Shown: positions 36,738-45,859, numbered from the stretch's first letter. The stretch: 64,000 bases of DNA from Rubeoparvulum massiliense (GCF_001049895.1 NZ_CVPE01000005.1:434001-498000); one strand, 5' to 3'. Notes: generated by a model from the sequence alone, not told the origin. Numbers and translations: made by a program.

Positions 36738-37610
36738 TTATTGTGGATTAAGCTTTGGTTCTACGTGGATATTGACACTGGTCTGTGGAAGTGACCCGGT
36801 AATCTCCATTTCGATTTGATCACAGATCTCATGGGATTGGGATACGGTAATATCTGAGGCCATTTCCAAGTGAAAATCTACGTATCGTGCACTCCCTGCT
36901 TTTCGTGTCTTCAAATCATGGTACGTGACTTGATGCAACTGCTCATATTTCTCCAATACTTCTTTAATCACAGCTTCCTCAGCATCGGGGAGCTTGGCAT
37001 CTAATAATGGACTAAATGCAGTAGAGACTAATTCATAAGCTTCCTTCACGATAAGCCCTGCTACCAAGATAGCTACCACAGGGTCTAACCAATAAAGGCC
37101 TGTAATCTTCATCAAGACTAAGCCAATAGCAACCCCAGCCGAGGTGTATACATCGGTCTTCAAATGAAGGGCATCTGCTTCTAAAGCGATGGAATCCTCC
37201 CGCTTCGCTACCCGATAAAGGATACTGGAGATAAAAAAGTTCACAATGGCCGAAACAGCCATCACAGTGATTGCAAGATATTCCTGTTGCAGTGGTTCTG
37301 GGTGAAGCAACTTGCCTACAGCTTCTTTTATAATTAATGCTGCTGCAATAAAAATGAGCAACCCTTCGATGACACCAGAGATATTCTCCATCTTACCATG
37401 GCCATAGGGATGCTTCTTATCTGCAGGACGATAGGCATACGTCACAGAGAATAATGCAATAAAGGATGCCAAAAGATCCATGGCTGAGTGAATCGCTTCT
37501 GAAAGAATACTGACTGAACCGCTCAGAAAGCCTGCTATCGCTTTTATTGTAATTAGGAATGAATTCGAGATAACAGATAGCAACGCAACTTTAGAACGGA
37601 TATTGGCCAT
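36738..37610 (-). CDS. Cation diffusion facilitator metal exporter
   Basis: Divalent cation/proton antiporter of 290 residues with six membrane helices and a cytosolic C-terminal dimerisation domain. Metal-site motifs are visible: SEAIHSAMDLLASF (helix 2), HPYGHGKMENISG, and ALEADALHLKTDVYTS (helix 5), with His and Asp ligands. The frame reads back to 37862, but the ATG at 37610 follows GGGGGAAAG and gives the usual CDF length. Zn, Co, Ni, Fe or Mn are all possible cargoes; the leader RNA upstream hints at Ni/Co. Confidence 0.92.
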   Translation of the reverse strand: MANIRSKVALLSVISNSFLITIKAIAGFLSGSVSILSEAIHSAMDLLASFIALFSVTYAYRPADKKHPYGHGKMENISGVIEGLLIFIAAALIIKEAVGKLLHPEPLQQEYLAITVMAVSAIVNFFISSILYRVAKREDSIALEADALHLKTDVYTSAGVAIGLVLMKITGLYWLDPVVAILVAGLIVKEAYELVSTAFSPLLDAKLPDAEEAVIKEVLEKYEQLHQVTYHDLKTRKAGSARYVDFHLEMASDITVSQSHEICDQIEMEITGSLPQTSVNIHVEPKLNPQ

Positions 37611-37670
37611 TGTTCTTTCCCCCTTATTCCTTATATTAGATAAACTGTAAATCATTATTTTTATATATAG

Positions 37671-37782
37671 AAAAGCCTGTGAGACTGTTTGGAGTCCCAC
37701 AGGCTTAGTATTCCACAAAATCCTGTTGCCAATTTTGGCCCGATATCCATGAAGGATATCTGTCTCAAAAAGGAGTAAATTT
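37671..37782 (-). promoter_or_regulatory. Structured leader of the CDF gene: candidate NiCo-like riboswitch with terminator
   Basis: Read leftwards, P1 (37762-37767 with 37680-37685) encloses three hairpins: P2 GATATCC/GGATATC, P3 GCCA/TGGC and P4 ACAGG/CCTGT, that is a four-way junction. A terminator (arms 37693-37706 and 37673-37686, with TTTT after) shares strands with P1 and P4, so aptamer and terminator exclude each other. This is the layout of the NiCo (czcD) riboswitch, which controls CDF exporters; conserved bases were not checked against a model. Confidence 0.55.
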
Positions 37783-37788
37783 ACTCCT
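37771..37788. promoter_or_regulatory. Perfect 18-bp palindrome at the CDF start site
   Basis: AGGAGTAAATTTACTCCT begins directly after the -10 box and spans the start site, as a repressor operator would. As RNA in transcripts from glyQS it forms a hairpin followed by five T, so it may also end that gene. Confidence 0.6.
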
Positions 37789-37817
37789 ATTCTACAAGCT
37801 AAACTTAACATTGTCAA
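37789..37817 (-). promoter_or_regulatory. Sigma-A promoter of the CDF gene
   Basis: TTGACA, 17 bases, TAGAAT on the minus strand; expected start near 37782, about 170 bases before the CDF start codon. Confidence 0.82.
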
Positions 37818-37880
37818 TCTTATGCTGTGGTAAATTATGCTCAAGAGTAATTGTAACTCCATCTTTGAACGATTGCTACA

Positions 37881-39263
37881 CTAAAAAGTTATTTTTTCAT
37901 CGAGGAATGCCTTCACATCTGCGATGGGGAGACGCACCTGTTCCATGGTATCGCGATTGCGGATGGTTACCTGCCGATCCTCTTCTGAATCGAAGTCATA
38001 GGTAATGCAGAAGGGTGTACCAATTTCATCCTGACGGCGATAGCGCTTCCCAATGGAGCCTGTCTCATCAAAGTCCACCATAAAGTGCTTTGCTAGTTCT
38101 CGATATACCTCAAGTGCACCATCAGACAGTTTCTTCGAGAGTGGGAGCACTGCAGCTTTATAAGGAGCAAGGGCAGGATGAAAATGTAGAACATTCCGTG
38201 TTGTTCCGTCCTCCAAACTTTCTTCCTCATATGCATTGATCAAGAAAGCTAAGGTGACCCGATCCGCACCAAGGGATGGCTCAATACAATATGGAACATA
38301 CTTCTCGTTCGTCTCTGGATCAAGGTAAGTAAAGTCATCACCGGAGAATTCCATATGACGACTCAAGTCGTAATTAGTACGAGAAGCAACACCCCATAAT
38401 TCTCCCCAGCCAAATGGGAAGAGGTATTCAAAGTCCGTTGTTGCATTGCTATAATGGGATAACTCCTCAGGAGAATGATCTCGCATCCGGAGACAATCCT
38501 CTTTCATACCAAGGGTTAATAGCCATGTATGAGCTTGTTCCTTCCAATATTTGAACCATTCCATCTCTTCTCCTGGCTTACAGAAGAATTCTAGTTCCAT
38601 CTGTTCAAACTCCCGTGTGCGGAATGTAAAGTTACCTGGTGTAATCTCATTACGGAAGCTCTTCCCGATCTGCGCGATTCCAAAGGGGAGCTTCTTCCGC
38701 ATGGTACGTTGTACATTCTTAAAGTTAACAAAGATCCCTTGTGCTGTTTCAGGACGAAGGTAAATCTGATTGGTGCTAGACTCTGTAACACCTTGGAAGG
38801 TTTTGAACATTAAGTTGAACTGCCGAATAGGGGTGAAATTATGGGCACCACATTCTGGGCAGGCAATTTCATGCTCTTCAATCAATGCTGCCATCTGTTC
38901 AAAGGAAAGACCATCCACGATCATCTCAATACCCTTAGCTTGTAGTGCTTCTTCAATGAGCTTATCTGCACGATGCCGGGCTTTACAAGCCTTACAGTCG
39001 ATCATAGGATCATTGAAGTTTCCTAAGTGTCCAGATGCTTCCCATGTACGAGGATTCATTAAGATGGCAGCGTCCAAGCCCACATTATAGGGAGATTCTT
39101 GGACGAATTTTTTCCACCATGCCCGTTTTACATTATTCTTCAGTTCTACGCCAAGGGGACCGTAATCCCATGTATTCGCCAATCCTCCATAAATCTCTGA
39201 TCCAGGGAAGATAAAGCCTCGATGCTTTGCTAATGCAACAATTTGCTCCATTGTAACGTTCAT
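37881..39263 (-). CDS. glyQS: Glycyl-tRNA synthetase, homodimeric class II type
   Basis: Charges tRNA-Gly. The 460-residue single-chain enzyme is the alpha-2 type, unlike the separate glyQ and glyS subunits of B. subtilis. It opens with the typical [23 protein letters not shown] block. Zinc-ligand pairs CKACKARH and CPECGAHNF are visible, as are class II motif 2 ([14 protein letters not shown]) and motif 3 ([10 protein letters not shown]). The AAAGGAG site is a little far from the ATG. A glycine T-box controls it. Confidence 0.95.
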   Translation of the reverse strand: MNVTMEQIVALAKHRGFIFPGSEIYGGLANTWDYGPLGVELKNNVKRAWWKKFVQESPYNVGLDAAILMNPRTWEASGHLGNFNDPMIDCKACKARHRADKLIEEALQAKGIEMIVDGLSFEQMAALIEEHEIACPECGAHNFTPIRQFNLMFKTFQGVTESSTNQIYLRPETAQGIFVNFKNVQRTMRKKLPFGIAQIGKSFRNEITPGNFTFRTREFEQMELEFFCKPGEEMEWFKYWKEQAHTWLLTLGMKEDCLRMRDHSPEELSHYSNATTDFEYLFPFGWGELWGVASRTNYDLSRHMEFSGDDFTYLDPETNEKYVPYCIEPSLGADRVTLAFLINAYEEESLEDGTTRNVLHFHPALAPYKAAVLPLSKKLSDGALEVYRELAKHFMVDFDETGSIGKRYRRQDEIGTPFCITYDFDSEEDRQVTIRNRDTMEQVRLPIADVKAFLDEKITF

Positions 39264-39293
39264 GTTATCATTCGCTCCTTTATTGTACTAACT

Positions 39294-39520
39294 AAAAAAC
39301 TCTCGTCGCTAGGCAATTAAGCTGCCTAGGGACGAGAGTTAACTCCCGCGGTTCCACCCTAGTTGATGCACCAAATTGTGCATCCCCTTTCCATAAGGTA
39401 ACTCCAGAGTGCCTTTTCACAGAGATGCTGACTAGGCTTCCACCCTTCCTAGTTCGCTTCATGCAGCAGATCCTCTGTTACTATCCATCTTTCCTCGTTA
39501 CGGTAAAGAGTATTCAGTTG
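39294..39520 (-). ncRNA. Glycine T-box leader of glyQS
   Basis: The T-box AGGGTGGAACCGCG is at 39347-39360 and a strong terminator (39300-39338, six T at 39294-39299) follows. In Stem I the GGC triplet at 39411-39413 follows TGAAAA and precedes A, as in the B. subtilis glyQS specifier loop. The A in TGGAACC fits the U73 discriminator of tRNA-Gly. Together with the copper-amine-oxidase-like gene's promoter this fills the 39264-39737 gap. Confidence 0.94.
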
Positions 39521-39526
39521 AAGATT

Positions 39527-39555
39527 ATCATATCAAACAGCCCTTAGGACGTCAA
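39527..39555 (-). promoter_or_regulatory. Sigma-A promoter of the glyQS leader
   Basis: TTGACG, 17 bases, TATGAT on the minus strand. Confidence 0.8.
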
Positions 39556-39737
39556 TAGGGGCAATCTCTCTCCTTATCTTCCTTAAGGGTTACCTTAATA
39601 ATGGAAAGGCCATAACTTTTTTGCCATTTCAAACGTTAACCGGAGTGAAAGGATAAATGGAGATAGACCATTTCATTAGAATCCCCCCGCTATTCCTTGA
39701 AGATCATGGGGAAGGGGAACAATAGGAGGAAATCATT

Positions 39738-40784
39738 ATGAAAAAATTTCTGAGCACAGTCATTATTGGTACGCTGTTAACTACCTCACTACCTGTTCTG
39801 GCAGAATCCCCGGAGCCTGTCCTGTACAATGGATCCAATCACTCAGAACTCATTGCACAGAATCCTCAGAGCAATGAGCATAGTACTAATGCCATCCGAA
39901 TCAATCAAGGACTTCTTGATACTTCATTAACCTGGTATACCACTGAGCATGGCGACGTCCTTATACCGCTTCGGGTCATTGCAGAGGCACTAGGCTATGA
40001 GGTGATATGGCATGGAGAAAACCAAAGCATCGAACTAGTTCGTCTCCCCCATTGGGTAACATTATCAATCGGTGAAGACCAATATGGCTTTGGCAAAATG
40101 GCGCCTCAGCCATTAGGTGTGGCACCTGTCTTACGGGAGAACCATACATATGTCCCCCTCTCCCTATTTACACAACTGATCCCTGGTTATGAAGGGAAAG
40201 TAGAAGGTAATATTCTCTCCATTACTGCAGAAGAGAATAATCAAGAGGCTGAAGCTTCTCAGCTAGGAGAAATATACGGTACCATTAACAAGCTCACCAG
40301 CACAAATCATGGTATCTCCCTTGAGGTGGTCCAGGACGGTAAAGAGGCAATGCCGGAAAATACAATCATTCTTCATGTAAGTGATGAGACAGTGATTCTC
40401 AATCCGATTACTGGAGAATCACTAAGTTCAAGCAAACTACAGGAAGGTGACCTGATTCGTGCTTCCTATGGACCGGCAGTGGCTTTAAGCATGCCACCAC
40501 AATCAGCTGCTGTACGCATCGAAGTCTTACAAGAAGTTGGCTTCACCACGGGAACAATTGGTGAAATTCATGAGACGGATGGGATAACATCCATCTTAGT
40601 TGGTGATCTGACAAAAGGGATTCAATTCACAATCGGAAAAGAGACCATTATTGTTGATCAAGATGATAAAGTTCTTCCCATCTCAAGTTTAAGCAAGGAT
40701 ATGAAGGTTGATGTCTATCACAGCCTTGCGATGACGAAGAGCTTACCACCCATTGCCAATGCCTATAAAGTCGTGGTGAAATGA
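39738..40784 (+). CDS. Exported protein with copper amine oxidase N-terminal-like domain
   Basis: A 348-residue secreted protein. A signal peptide ends near ALA-type site VLAES (about 22). Residues about 70-160 match the copper-amine-oxidase N-terminal (stalk) domain, with VLIPLRVIAEALGYEVIW and TYVPLSLF, a non-catalytic module common on Bacillota surface proteins. The rest has two similar beta segments, each with a GxIxE/T...I pattern, around 185-265 and 265-345. No enzymatic motif is seen. Good AGGAGG site; a terminator follows. Confidence 0.82.
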   Translation: MKKFLSTVIIGTLLTTSLPVLAESPEPVLYNGSNHSELIAQNPQSNEHSTNAIRINQGLLDTSLTWYTTEHGDVLIPLRVIAEALGYEVIWHGENQSIELVRLPHWVTLSIGEDQYGFGKMAPQPLGVAPVLRENHTYVPLSLFTQLIPGYEGKVEGNILSITAEENNQEAEASQLGEIYGTINKLTSTNHGISLEVVQDGKEAMPENTIILHVSDETVILNPITGESLSSSKLQEGDLIRASYGPAVALSMPPQSAAVRIEVLQEVGFTTGTIGEIHETDGITSILVGDLTKGIQFTIGKETIIVDQDDKVLPISSLSKDMKVDVYHSLAMTKSLPPIANAYKVVVK

Positions 40785-40806
40785 TGATCTATGAACCTTT
40801 GTACCT

Positions 40807-40834
40807 GGGCTCTCAAGTGAGAGCCCTTTCTTTA
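40807..40834 (+). terminator. Terminator after the stalk-domain protein gene
   Basis: Stem GGGCTCT/AGAGCCC with a six-base loop and a T-rich tail. Confidence 0.85.
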
Positions 40835-40931
40835 TGAATCATATTTCTCGCTTAAGTTATGCTATAATATACCAATAACAGTTTCAGCAAAGCAAACCTC
40901 ATCAAAAATTAATCTTAAAGGGGATGACTGT

Positions 40932-42167
40932 ATGGATCAATTTGAACATCAGCTAGATCAATACGCCGAATTAAGCGTCCGTGTTGGTGCGAATCTTCAA
41001 CCCGGCCAAGAGTTGATCATTGCTGCCGATACTGCTTCTATCCAGTTTGTACGTAAGCTGGTGAAGCATGCATACGCTGCTGGAGCTTTCTACGTCCATG
41101 TTCTATTTAATGATGAAGAGATTACACGAACACGGTTTTTAGATGCTCCAGAGGAATCATTCAAGCACTACCCAGAGTGGTTAGTTAAGATCCGTGACGA
41201 AGTAGCTGAGAAGGGCGGAGCCTATATCTATGTGGACTCACAAAACCCTGATTTACTACAAGGTGTGAAGCCTGAACGCATCGCTGCAGCTACGAAGGCA
41301 AGCGGTACAGCACTGAAGAAATTTCGGGAGTATGTCTCCTCTGATAAAATCAGTTGGAATATCGTAGCCGTTCCCTCCCCTGAATGGGCTGCTAAGGTAT
41401 TCCCCAACCTATCAGCAGAAGAGCAGATGAAAAAGCTCTGGGAAGCCATCTTTAAGGCGACACGAATTGACCAAGCGGATCCTGTAGCAGCATGGCATCA
41501 GCATGATGATATCTTGCAGGAGCGCGTGGAATTCCTAAATCAAAAGCGCTATCGCAAACTCCATTATCGTGCACCTGGTACCGATCTAACCATTGAACTG
41601 CCTGAGAAGCATCTCTGGCTCGGCGGTAGTAGTCCAGATGTGAAGGGCGTTCGCTTCTTTGCCAACATGCCCACTGAAGAAGTCTTCACCATGCCTAAAA
41701 AAGATGGTGTAAATGGCAAGGTATCTAGTACGAAGCCCTTGAACTATGGTGGTAACTTAATTGATAACTTCAGTCTCACCTTTGAAGATGGTCGCATTGT
41801 TGATTTCCAAGCAGAGATGGGTTATGAAGTCCTAAAGCACCTTATCGAAACTGATGAAGGCTCTCATTTCTTAGGTGAAGTAGCATTGGTACCCCATGAT
41901 TCCCCAATCTCCAATCAGAATATCATCTTCTTCAATACCCTATTTGATGAAAATGCCTCCTGCCACCTAGCCATTGGCAATGCATATTCCACTAATTTAG
42001 AAGGTGGCGTCGATATGAGTGAAGAAGAGCTGGCACAGCATGGTGCGAACATCAGTATCACCCATGTAGATTTTATGATCGGTTCAGCAGATCTTGATAT
42101 TGATGGGATTACAGCAGATGGGAAGGAAGAGCCCATCTTCCGTAAAGGAAATTGGGCTCTTGGTTAA
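40932..42167 (+). CDS. ampS: M29 family aminopeptidase (AmpS-like)
   Basis: Cytosolic metallo-aminopeptidase, 411 residues, matching AmpS/PepS along its length. The family core is visible: TDLTIELPEKHLWLGG, the metal-ligand segment FMPTEEVFT-like (FANMPTEEVFTMP) and HLAIGNAYSTNLEGG, with conserved Glu and His. It trims N-terminal residues in peptide recycling. AAAGGGG site before ATG. A bidirectional terminator follows. Confidence 0.94.
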   Translation: MDQFEHQLDQYAELSVRVGANLQPGQELIIAADTASIQFVRKLVKHAYAAGAFYVHVLFNDEEITRTRFLDAPEESFKHYPEWLVKIRDEVAEKGGAYIYVDSQNPDLLQGVKPERIAAATKASGTALKKFREYVSSDKISWNIVAVPSPEWAAKVFPNLSAEEQMKKLWEAIFKATRIDQADPVAAWHQHDDILQERVEFLNQKRYRKLHYRAPGTDLTIELPEKHLWLGGSSPDVKGVRFFANMPTEEVFTMPKKDGVNGKVSSTKPLNYGGNLIDNFSLTFEDGRIVDFQAEMGYEVLKHLIETDEGSHFLGEVALVPHDSPISNQNIIFFNTLFDENASCHLAIGNAYSTNLEGGVDMSEEELAQHGANISITHVDFMIGSADLDIDGITADGKEEPIFRKGNWALG

Positions 42168-42178
42168 GCCAATCCATT

Positions 42179-42215
42179 AAAAACGACCTCTGGATCAACT
42201 CCAGAGGTCGTTTTT
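42179..42215. terminator. Bidirectional terminator between ampS and SulP genes
   Basis: Perfect 14-bp stem (42181-42194 with 42200-42213) with A- and T-runs on the two sides. Confidence 0.93.
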
Positions 42216-42232
42216 ATTAAATCATTTCATTG

Positions 42233-43774
42233 TTAATCTCGGATTACAGCCTGCTCCATTGCTCCCAGTGAGGGTTTATTCATTTGCTTAAGCTCTTTAA
42301 CAAGTACTTTATTAAAGGCTTCTTTGCCCATCATGCTTGCAACGATCTTCTCAATGGATGGCTGGAGATTGGTTAGCTGCACCATTTTCCCCTTCTTCTC
42401 CATCAACTCAATGAATTGCTGTATATTGACAGCAGCAGAAGCATCTACATAGTTAACGCCATTCAGATCAAGGATGATTAGATCATGTTTGCTATCGTGC
42501 TCGATTTTTTGGAGAAGATGATCAAGGGATGCGAAGTAAAGCGGTCCTTGAATACTGAAGGTATCTGCGTAAGCACTAGCTTTTTGTTCCAGCTTCACGC
42601 CGCGATCTCCATATTGTTTGGCAAAAATCAATGTCGCCAAAAGAATACCGATTCCCACTGCAACCATTAAATCAACAGCAACTGTGATCACCATGGTTAA
42701 CACCATAATCAACACGTCTGCTTTCGGTGTAACAGGGATTTTCTTAAAGCCATCCCAATCAAACATGCTAATCCCTGTATTGATAAGGATACCTGCTAGA
42801 ACCGCCAATGGAATAAATTGGACGGCATCACCTAAGCCAACAACTAAAATCAGTAGCACAATACTATGCACACAAGCAGAGATTGGCGTACGCCCTCCGC
42901 TTTTAGCATTAACCACAGAACGTACAGTGGCTCCAGCACCGGCAATACCGCCGAAGAGACCACTTATCATATTACCGATCCCTTGTCCGATCAATTCCTT
43001 ATTACTCTTATGACGAATTCCCGTGACATTATCCATTACCACAGAGGTGAGTAGAGAGTCAATAGCACCTAGAATTGCGATACTGAGAGCCGGTGGTATC
43101 AGCTCAGGTAGTAGGGCAAAATCAATTTGAGGTAAATGGAGGGTAGGTATAGCTTGTGGAATTGTTCCAATCATCTCAACCGTCCTATTTAGAAAGACCG
43201 TACCAATAGCAGGAAGACTGAACTGAATATTCTCGAGATAGGGCTGTAACGCTATGACTAATGCAGTTCCTGCCAATAATGCTACGAGGCTAGCTGGAAT
43301 GACCTTTATCAAACGTTTAGATAACAGCATAATCGCCATGGTAGCAATAACCACTAAAAAGCTGTTTTCCAAGTAGATGAGCTGACCTCCGATAATAATC
43401 AGAGCAATCCCGTTCATAAAGCCTGAGATAACAGAGTATGGAATATACCGAATATAATCTCCGATTTTAAATACTCCTAATAAAATTTGGAAAAGTCCAG
43501 CCAGCATAAAAATAAAGAAACTGGTTTCTAGACCGTAGGTTGCAATTGTACCTGTAGCGATTACAGTGATTGGACCAGTTGGCCCTGTTACTTGGGCTGG
43601 TGTCCCGCCAAAAATGGCCGCAAAAAAACCGGTAAAGATGGCGCCATATAACCCGACTAATGCGCCTTCAGCCGACCCACCCGTTGCAGCAATCCCAAAG
43701 GCAATGGCGAGTGGCAAGGCCACAATGGCAACCGTAATGCCGGATAATACTTCCCGTATGATGTTTTTTCCCAC
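42233..43774 (-). CDS. SulP family anion transporter with STAS domain
   Basis: Anion permease of 513 residues: about twelve membrane helices with the SulP signature ALPLAIAFGIA and TGPTGPITVIATG, then a cytosolic STAS domain (about 400-500) with the LILDLNGVNYVDASA core. Bacterial SulP proteins move sulfate, bicarbonate or dicarboxylates; the cargo is not evident. The frame opens with ATG at 43789, but a GTG at 43774 is six bases after AAGGGGA and is preferred. A long structured leader precedes it. Confidence 0.92.
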   Translation of the reverse strand: MGKNIIREVLSGITVAIVALPLAIAFGIAATGGSAEGALVGLYGAIFTGFFAAIFGGTPAQVTGPTGPITVIATGTIATYGLETSFFIFMLAGLFQILLGVFKIGDYIRYIPYSVISGFMNGIALIIIGGQLIYLENSFLVVIATMAIMLLSKRLIKVIPASLVALLAGTALVIALQPYLENIQFSLPAIGTVFLNRTVEMIGTIPQAIPTLHLPQIDFALLPELIPPALSIAILGAIDSLLTSVVMDNVTGIRHKSNKELIGQGIGNMISGLFGGIAGAGATVRSVVNAKSGGRTPISACVHSIVLLILVVGLGDAVQFIPLAVLAGILINTGISMFDWDGFKKIPVTPKADVLIMVLTMVITVAVDLMVAVGIGILLATLIFAKQYGDRGVKLEQKASAYADTFSIQGPLYFASLDHLLQKIEHDSKHDLIILDLNGVNYVDASAAVNIQQFIELMEKKGKMVQLTNLQPSIEKIVASMMGKEAFNKVLVKELKQMNKPSLGAMEQAVIRD

Positions 43775-43813
43775 AGCGATCCCCTTCATTCAATATTTTT
43801 GAATCATCAACAA

Positions 43814-43864
43814 GTGACATTTGTCCATCATATCTATTGTAAGCCCAATGATGGAACGTGTCAC
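43814..43864 (-). promoter_or_regulatory. Nested inverted repeat 40 bases before the SulP start
   Basis: Outer arms GTGACA/TGTCAC and inner arms CCATCAT/ATGATGG form a 51-base hairpin or double operator; a further TGTCACC follows at 43876-43882. The 43775-44101 gap otherwise holds this element, AT-rich sequence and the terminator at 44004-44073. Confidence 0.45.
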
Positions 43865-44003
43865 CACCACATTTTGTCACCGATCCTAAAAAATATTGGA
43901 GATACTTCATCTATAATAACAAGAATCAGGGAAAGCGACTACTCTATCCAATGATTACCAGTAAAAGTATCTCATGCTCTCGCTATTCTCTGCTCCTCGA
44001 TTG

Positions 44004-44073
44004 AAAAAGCAGAGAAGATTCCCAAGTCGATATCGTGGGCATCCCCAACAGACTTAGCATCCTTCTCTGCTGT
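44004..44073 (-). terminator. Long-hairpin terminator after the MccF-like gene
   Basis: Outer stem AGCAGAGAAG/CTTCTCTGCT and inner stems AAGTC/GACTT and GGG/CCC, followed on the minus strand by five T. The right arm can alternatively pair with another TTCTCTGCT copy at 43989-43997. Confidence 0.75.
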
Positions 44074-44101
44074 AATCATACTTTTCCTTGAGCTTCTTGT
44101 A

Positions 44102-45079
44102 TTAGTGCTTAATCACTTTTAACTGAACATGATTTCCTTTCGCATGTACAGAGATAATTCCGCCAACAGGGAAGGTAAAAAACGGTGTGGTGTGACCAAA
44201 ATTCAAGTTCGCTACCACTGGAAGATGGGCTAATTCCTTTTTCGTCCGAATCATATACTCAATCTCGCTATTCTTCACATGCGAGATATTCTGAAAGCGA
44301 CCGATTAAAATCGCCTGTACGCCATGAAAGTCGGGCTGCTGAATTAAGGATTGTAGCATCCGATCAAAAACATGAATGGATGAAAGCTCATCGTCTTCAA
44401 TCAACAAGATACTATTCTGTAACGATGGCATATAGTTGGTTCCTTGCAAGAGGCTGATGGTGCTTAAATTTCCACCTAAGCTAACACCCGTGGCCTCTCC
44501 TTCATTGATCACTAACGGACCTTCATTATCAATAAAGATTCGGTCCTCCTGATCCAGATACCACTCATCATCGCTCCAATATGGTGCTGGAACCACCTCA
44601 TAGGACCCATCCTTCATCACACACTTCTGGAACTTTGTCCAGGTATATTCGAAGCCTTTCTTCATTGAAAAGGATGAAAAATGTGGACCAGAATAAGTGA
44701 CGAGCCCCGTTTGCTTGTAAATGGCATTGCTTAATGCGGTAATATCAGAATACCCACAGAATACCTTAGGATTCTGTTTAATCACGTCATAATCCAAATA
44801 TTGAAGGAGTTGATTGGCATGAAATCCCCCGATGGCGGTCAAGATCCCCTTCACATTCGGATCGCGGAAGGCATCATGGATATCCTCCACACGGGAAGCA
44901 ATGGAGGAGGTGCTTAATTCATCGCACTCGCCTACATGCTTACCCATGGATACATGAAATCCATACTGTTCTAAACGTTCGATGGCATATTCAATCTGTT
45001 CTTCATGAAGAATGGTCATACTGGTTGACGGAGCAATCACGCGAATTTCATCGCCGGCTTGTAATTTCGTTGGTATCAT
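44102..45079 (-). CDS. S66 family serine peptidase, MccF-like
   Basis: Cytosolic serine carboxypeptidase-fold enzyme, 325 residues. The triad is Ser111 (FCGYSD), Glu228 (LLIEDDE) and His296 (NFGHTTP), matching Ser118-Glu243-His311 of E. coli MccF. The aromatic stretch PYWSDDEWYLDQ (166-177) lies where MccF enzymes carry the tryptophan loop that stacks on the nucleotide. That favours the MccF branch (cleaves aminoacyl-nucleotide toxins such as processed microcin C) over LD-carboxypeptidases, which recycle murein peptides. It follows the GNAT gene by 24 bases with an AAGGGGAG site. Confidence 0.87.
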   Translation of the reverse strand: MIPTKLQAGDEIRVIAPSTSMTILHEEQIEYAIERLEQYGFHVSMGKHVGECDELSTSSIASRVEDIHDAFRDPNVKGILTAIGGFHANQLLQYLDYDVIKQNPKVFCGYSDITALSNAIYKQTGLVTYSGPHFSSFSMKKGFEYTWTKFQKCVMKDGSYEVVPAPYWSDDEWYLDQEDRIFIDNEGPLVINEGEATGVSLGGNLSTISLLQGTNYMPSLQNSILLIEDDELSSIHVFDRMLQSLIQQPDFHGVQAILIGRFQNISHVKNSEIEYMIRTKKELAHLPVVANLNFGHTTPFFTFPVGGIISVHAKGNHVQLKVIKH

Positions 45080-45103
45080 TTAAACTCCCCTTACTTTCCT
45101 CTT

Positions 45104-45646
45104 TCATTTCTTGCTTGCAACATATTCATCATGGAGGATACTCATCACATATTCATCATGATACGCACCATCACGAAAAATATGTTGACGAAGGATTCCT
45201 TCTACTTTAAATCCACACTTCTCGTAACTACGAATAGCACGAGGATTAAAGGCATATGTGAAGAGCTGCACCTTATTCATATTCATCTGCTCAAAAATAA
45301 AACGAACAAGAACATTCATAGCATCCGTACCATACCCCTTGTTCCAGTAGGGTTTCCCCAAGAATATTCCTACTACGGCGTAGCGGTTCTTCCAATCCAC
45401 TTGATTCACACCACAACCACCGATATATTCGCCACTCTCTAATAATTCTATGGCAAAATTATATTTTCCATCATTATTAAAGGCAGATTGACGATGTAAC
45501 CACTCTTTTTCTTCGTGAAGGGGAATCGGGAAGGGAATACCTGGATGAAGGTAGCGTTTGACATCTGGATCATTAACCAATTCCCATGCACGAAGTACAT
45601 CTTCTTCTCGTACATCTCGTAATCCAATTTTTTCTCCAGTATACAT
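45104..45646 (-). CDS. GNAT acetyltransferase (RimJ/RimL type)
   Basis: Acetyl-CoA-dependent N-acetyltransferase of 180 residues. The acetyl-CoA loop is in FLGKPYWNKGYGTDAM, and the C-terminal NPRAIRSYEKCGFKVEGILR block is typical of RimJ/RimL-like enzymes. RimL-type enzymes can acetylate the amino group of aminoacyl-nucleotides, as the MccE acetyltransferase domain does. The C-terminus repeats HDEYV twice nine residues apart, from a short DNA repeat. A strong AAGGAGGAG site. The gene is first in a two-gene unit with the MccF-like peptidase and lies behind a ykkC-type riboswitch. Confidence 0.9.
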   Translation of the reverse strand: MYTGEKIGLRDVREEDVLRAWELVNDPDVKRYLHPGIPFPIPLHEEKEWLHRQSAFNNDGKYNFAIELLESGEYIGGCGVNQVDWKNRYAVVGIFLGKPYWNKGYGTDAMNVLVRFIFEQMNMNKVQLFTYAFNPRAIRSYEKCGFKVEGILRQHIFRDGAYHDEYVMSILHDEYVASKK

Positions 45647-45702
45647 CTCATCTCCTCCTTATTTTGCACTTCGATTCCTCCGCTGGCTCCCTGTTTGTAT
45701 AC

Positions 45703-45853
45703 AAAAAGCCTGTAAGAAGAATCCCGTGGTACTGAGACTCATCCTCCAGGCTTTTATCCTAGAAGTGTAGCACATGGCCTGTATCGCTTGGACCTGACAC
45801 CCAAGTATGGGTCGGAACCCTAGATACACTCTCAAGAATCGTAACTAATGTTT
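45703..45853 (-). ncRNA. ykkC-family riboswitch (subtype 2-like) before the GNAT gene
   Basis: Minus-strand RNA with the ykkC hallmarks: CTAGGGTTCCG (45813-45823), then GGTCCAAGCGATACAGG, and GGATAAAAGCCTGGAGGA. P1 is GAGTGTA/TACACTT (45825-45831 with 45763-45769). The AAAAGCCTG strand (45747-45755) belongs to the aptamer and is also the 5' arm of a terminator with CAGGCTTTTTG, so ligand binding should prevent termination. ACAC is followed by TT rather than the GG typical of guanidine-I, which suggests a ppGpp, PRPP or nucleotide-sensing subtype. Confidence 0.85.
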
Positions 45854-45859
45854 CCAGAT

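Noticed and set aside
42618-43013. 131-codon plus-strand frame inside the SulP gene
   Set aside because: Antisense shadow of conserved membrane helices with no ribosome site or family match.
45813-45853. Assigning the ykkC-type leader to guanidine-I specifically
   Set aside because: The ACACGG-type block of guanidine-I is replaced by ACACTT, so only the ykkC family, not the ligand, can be stated.
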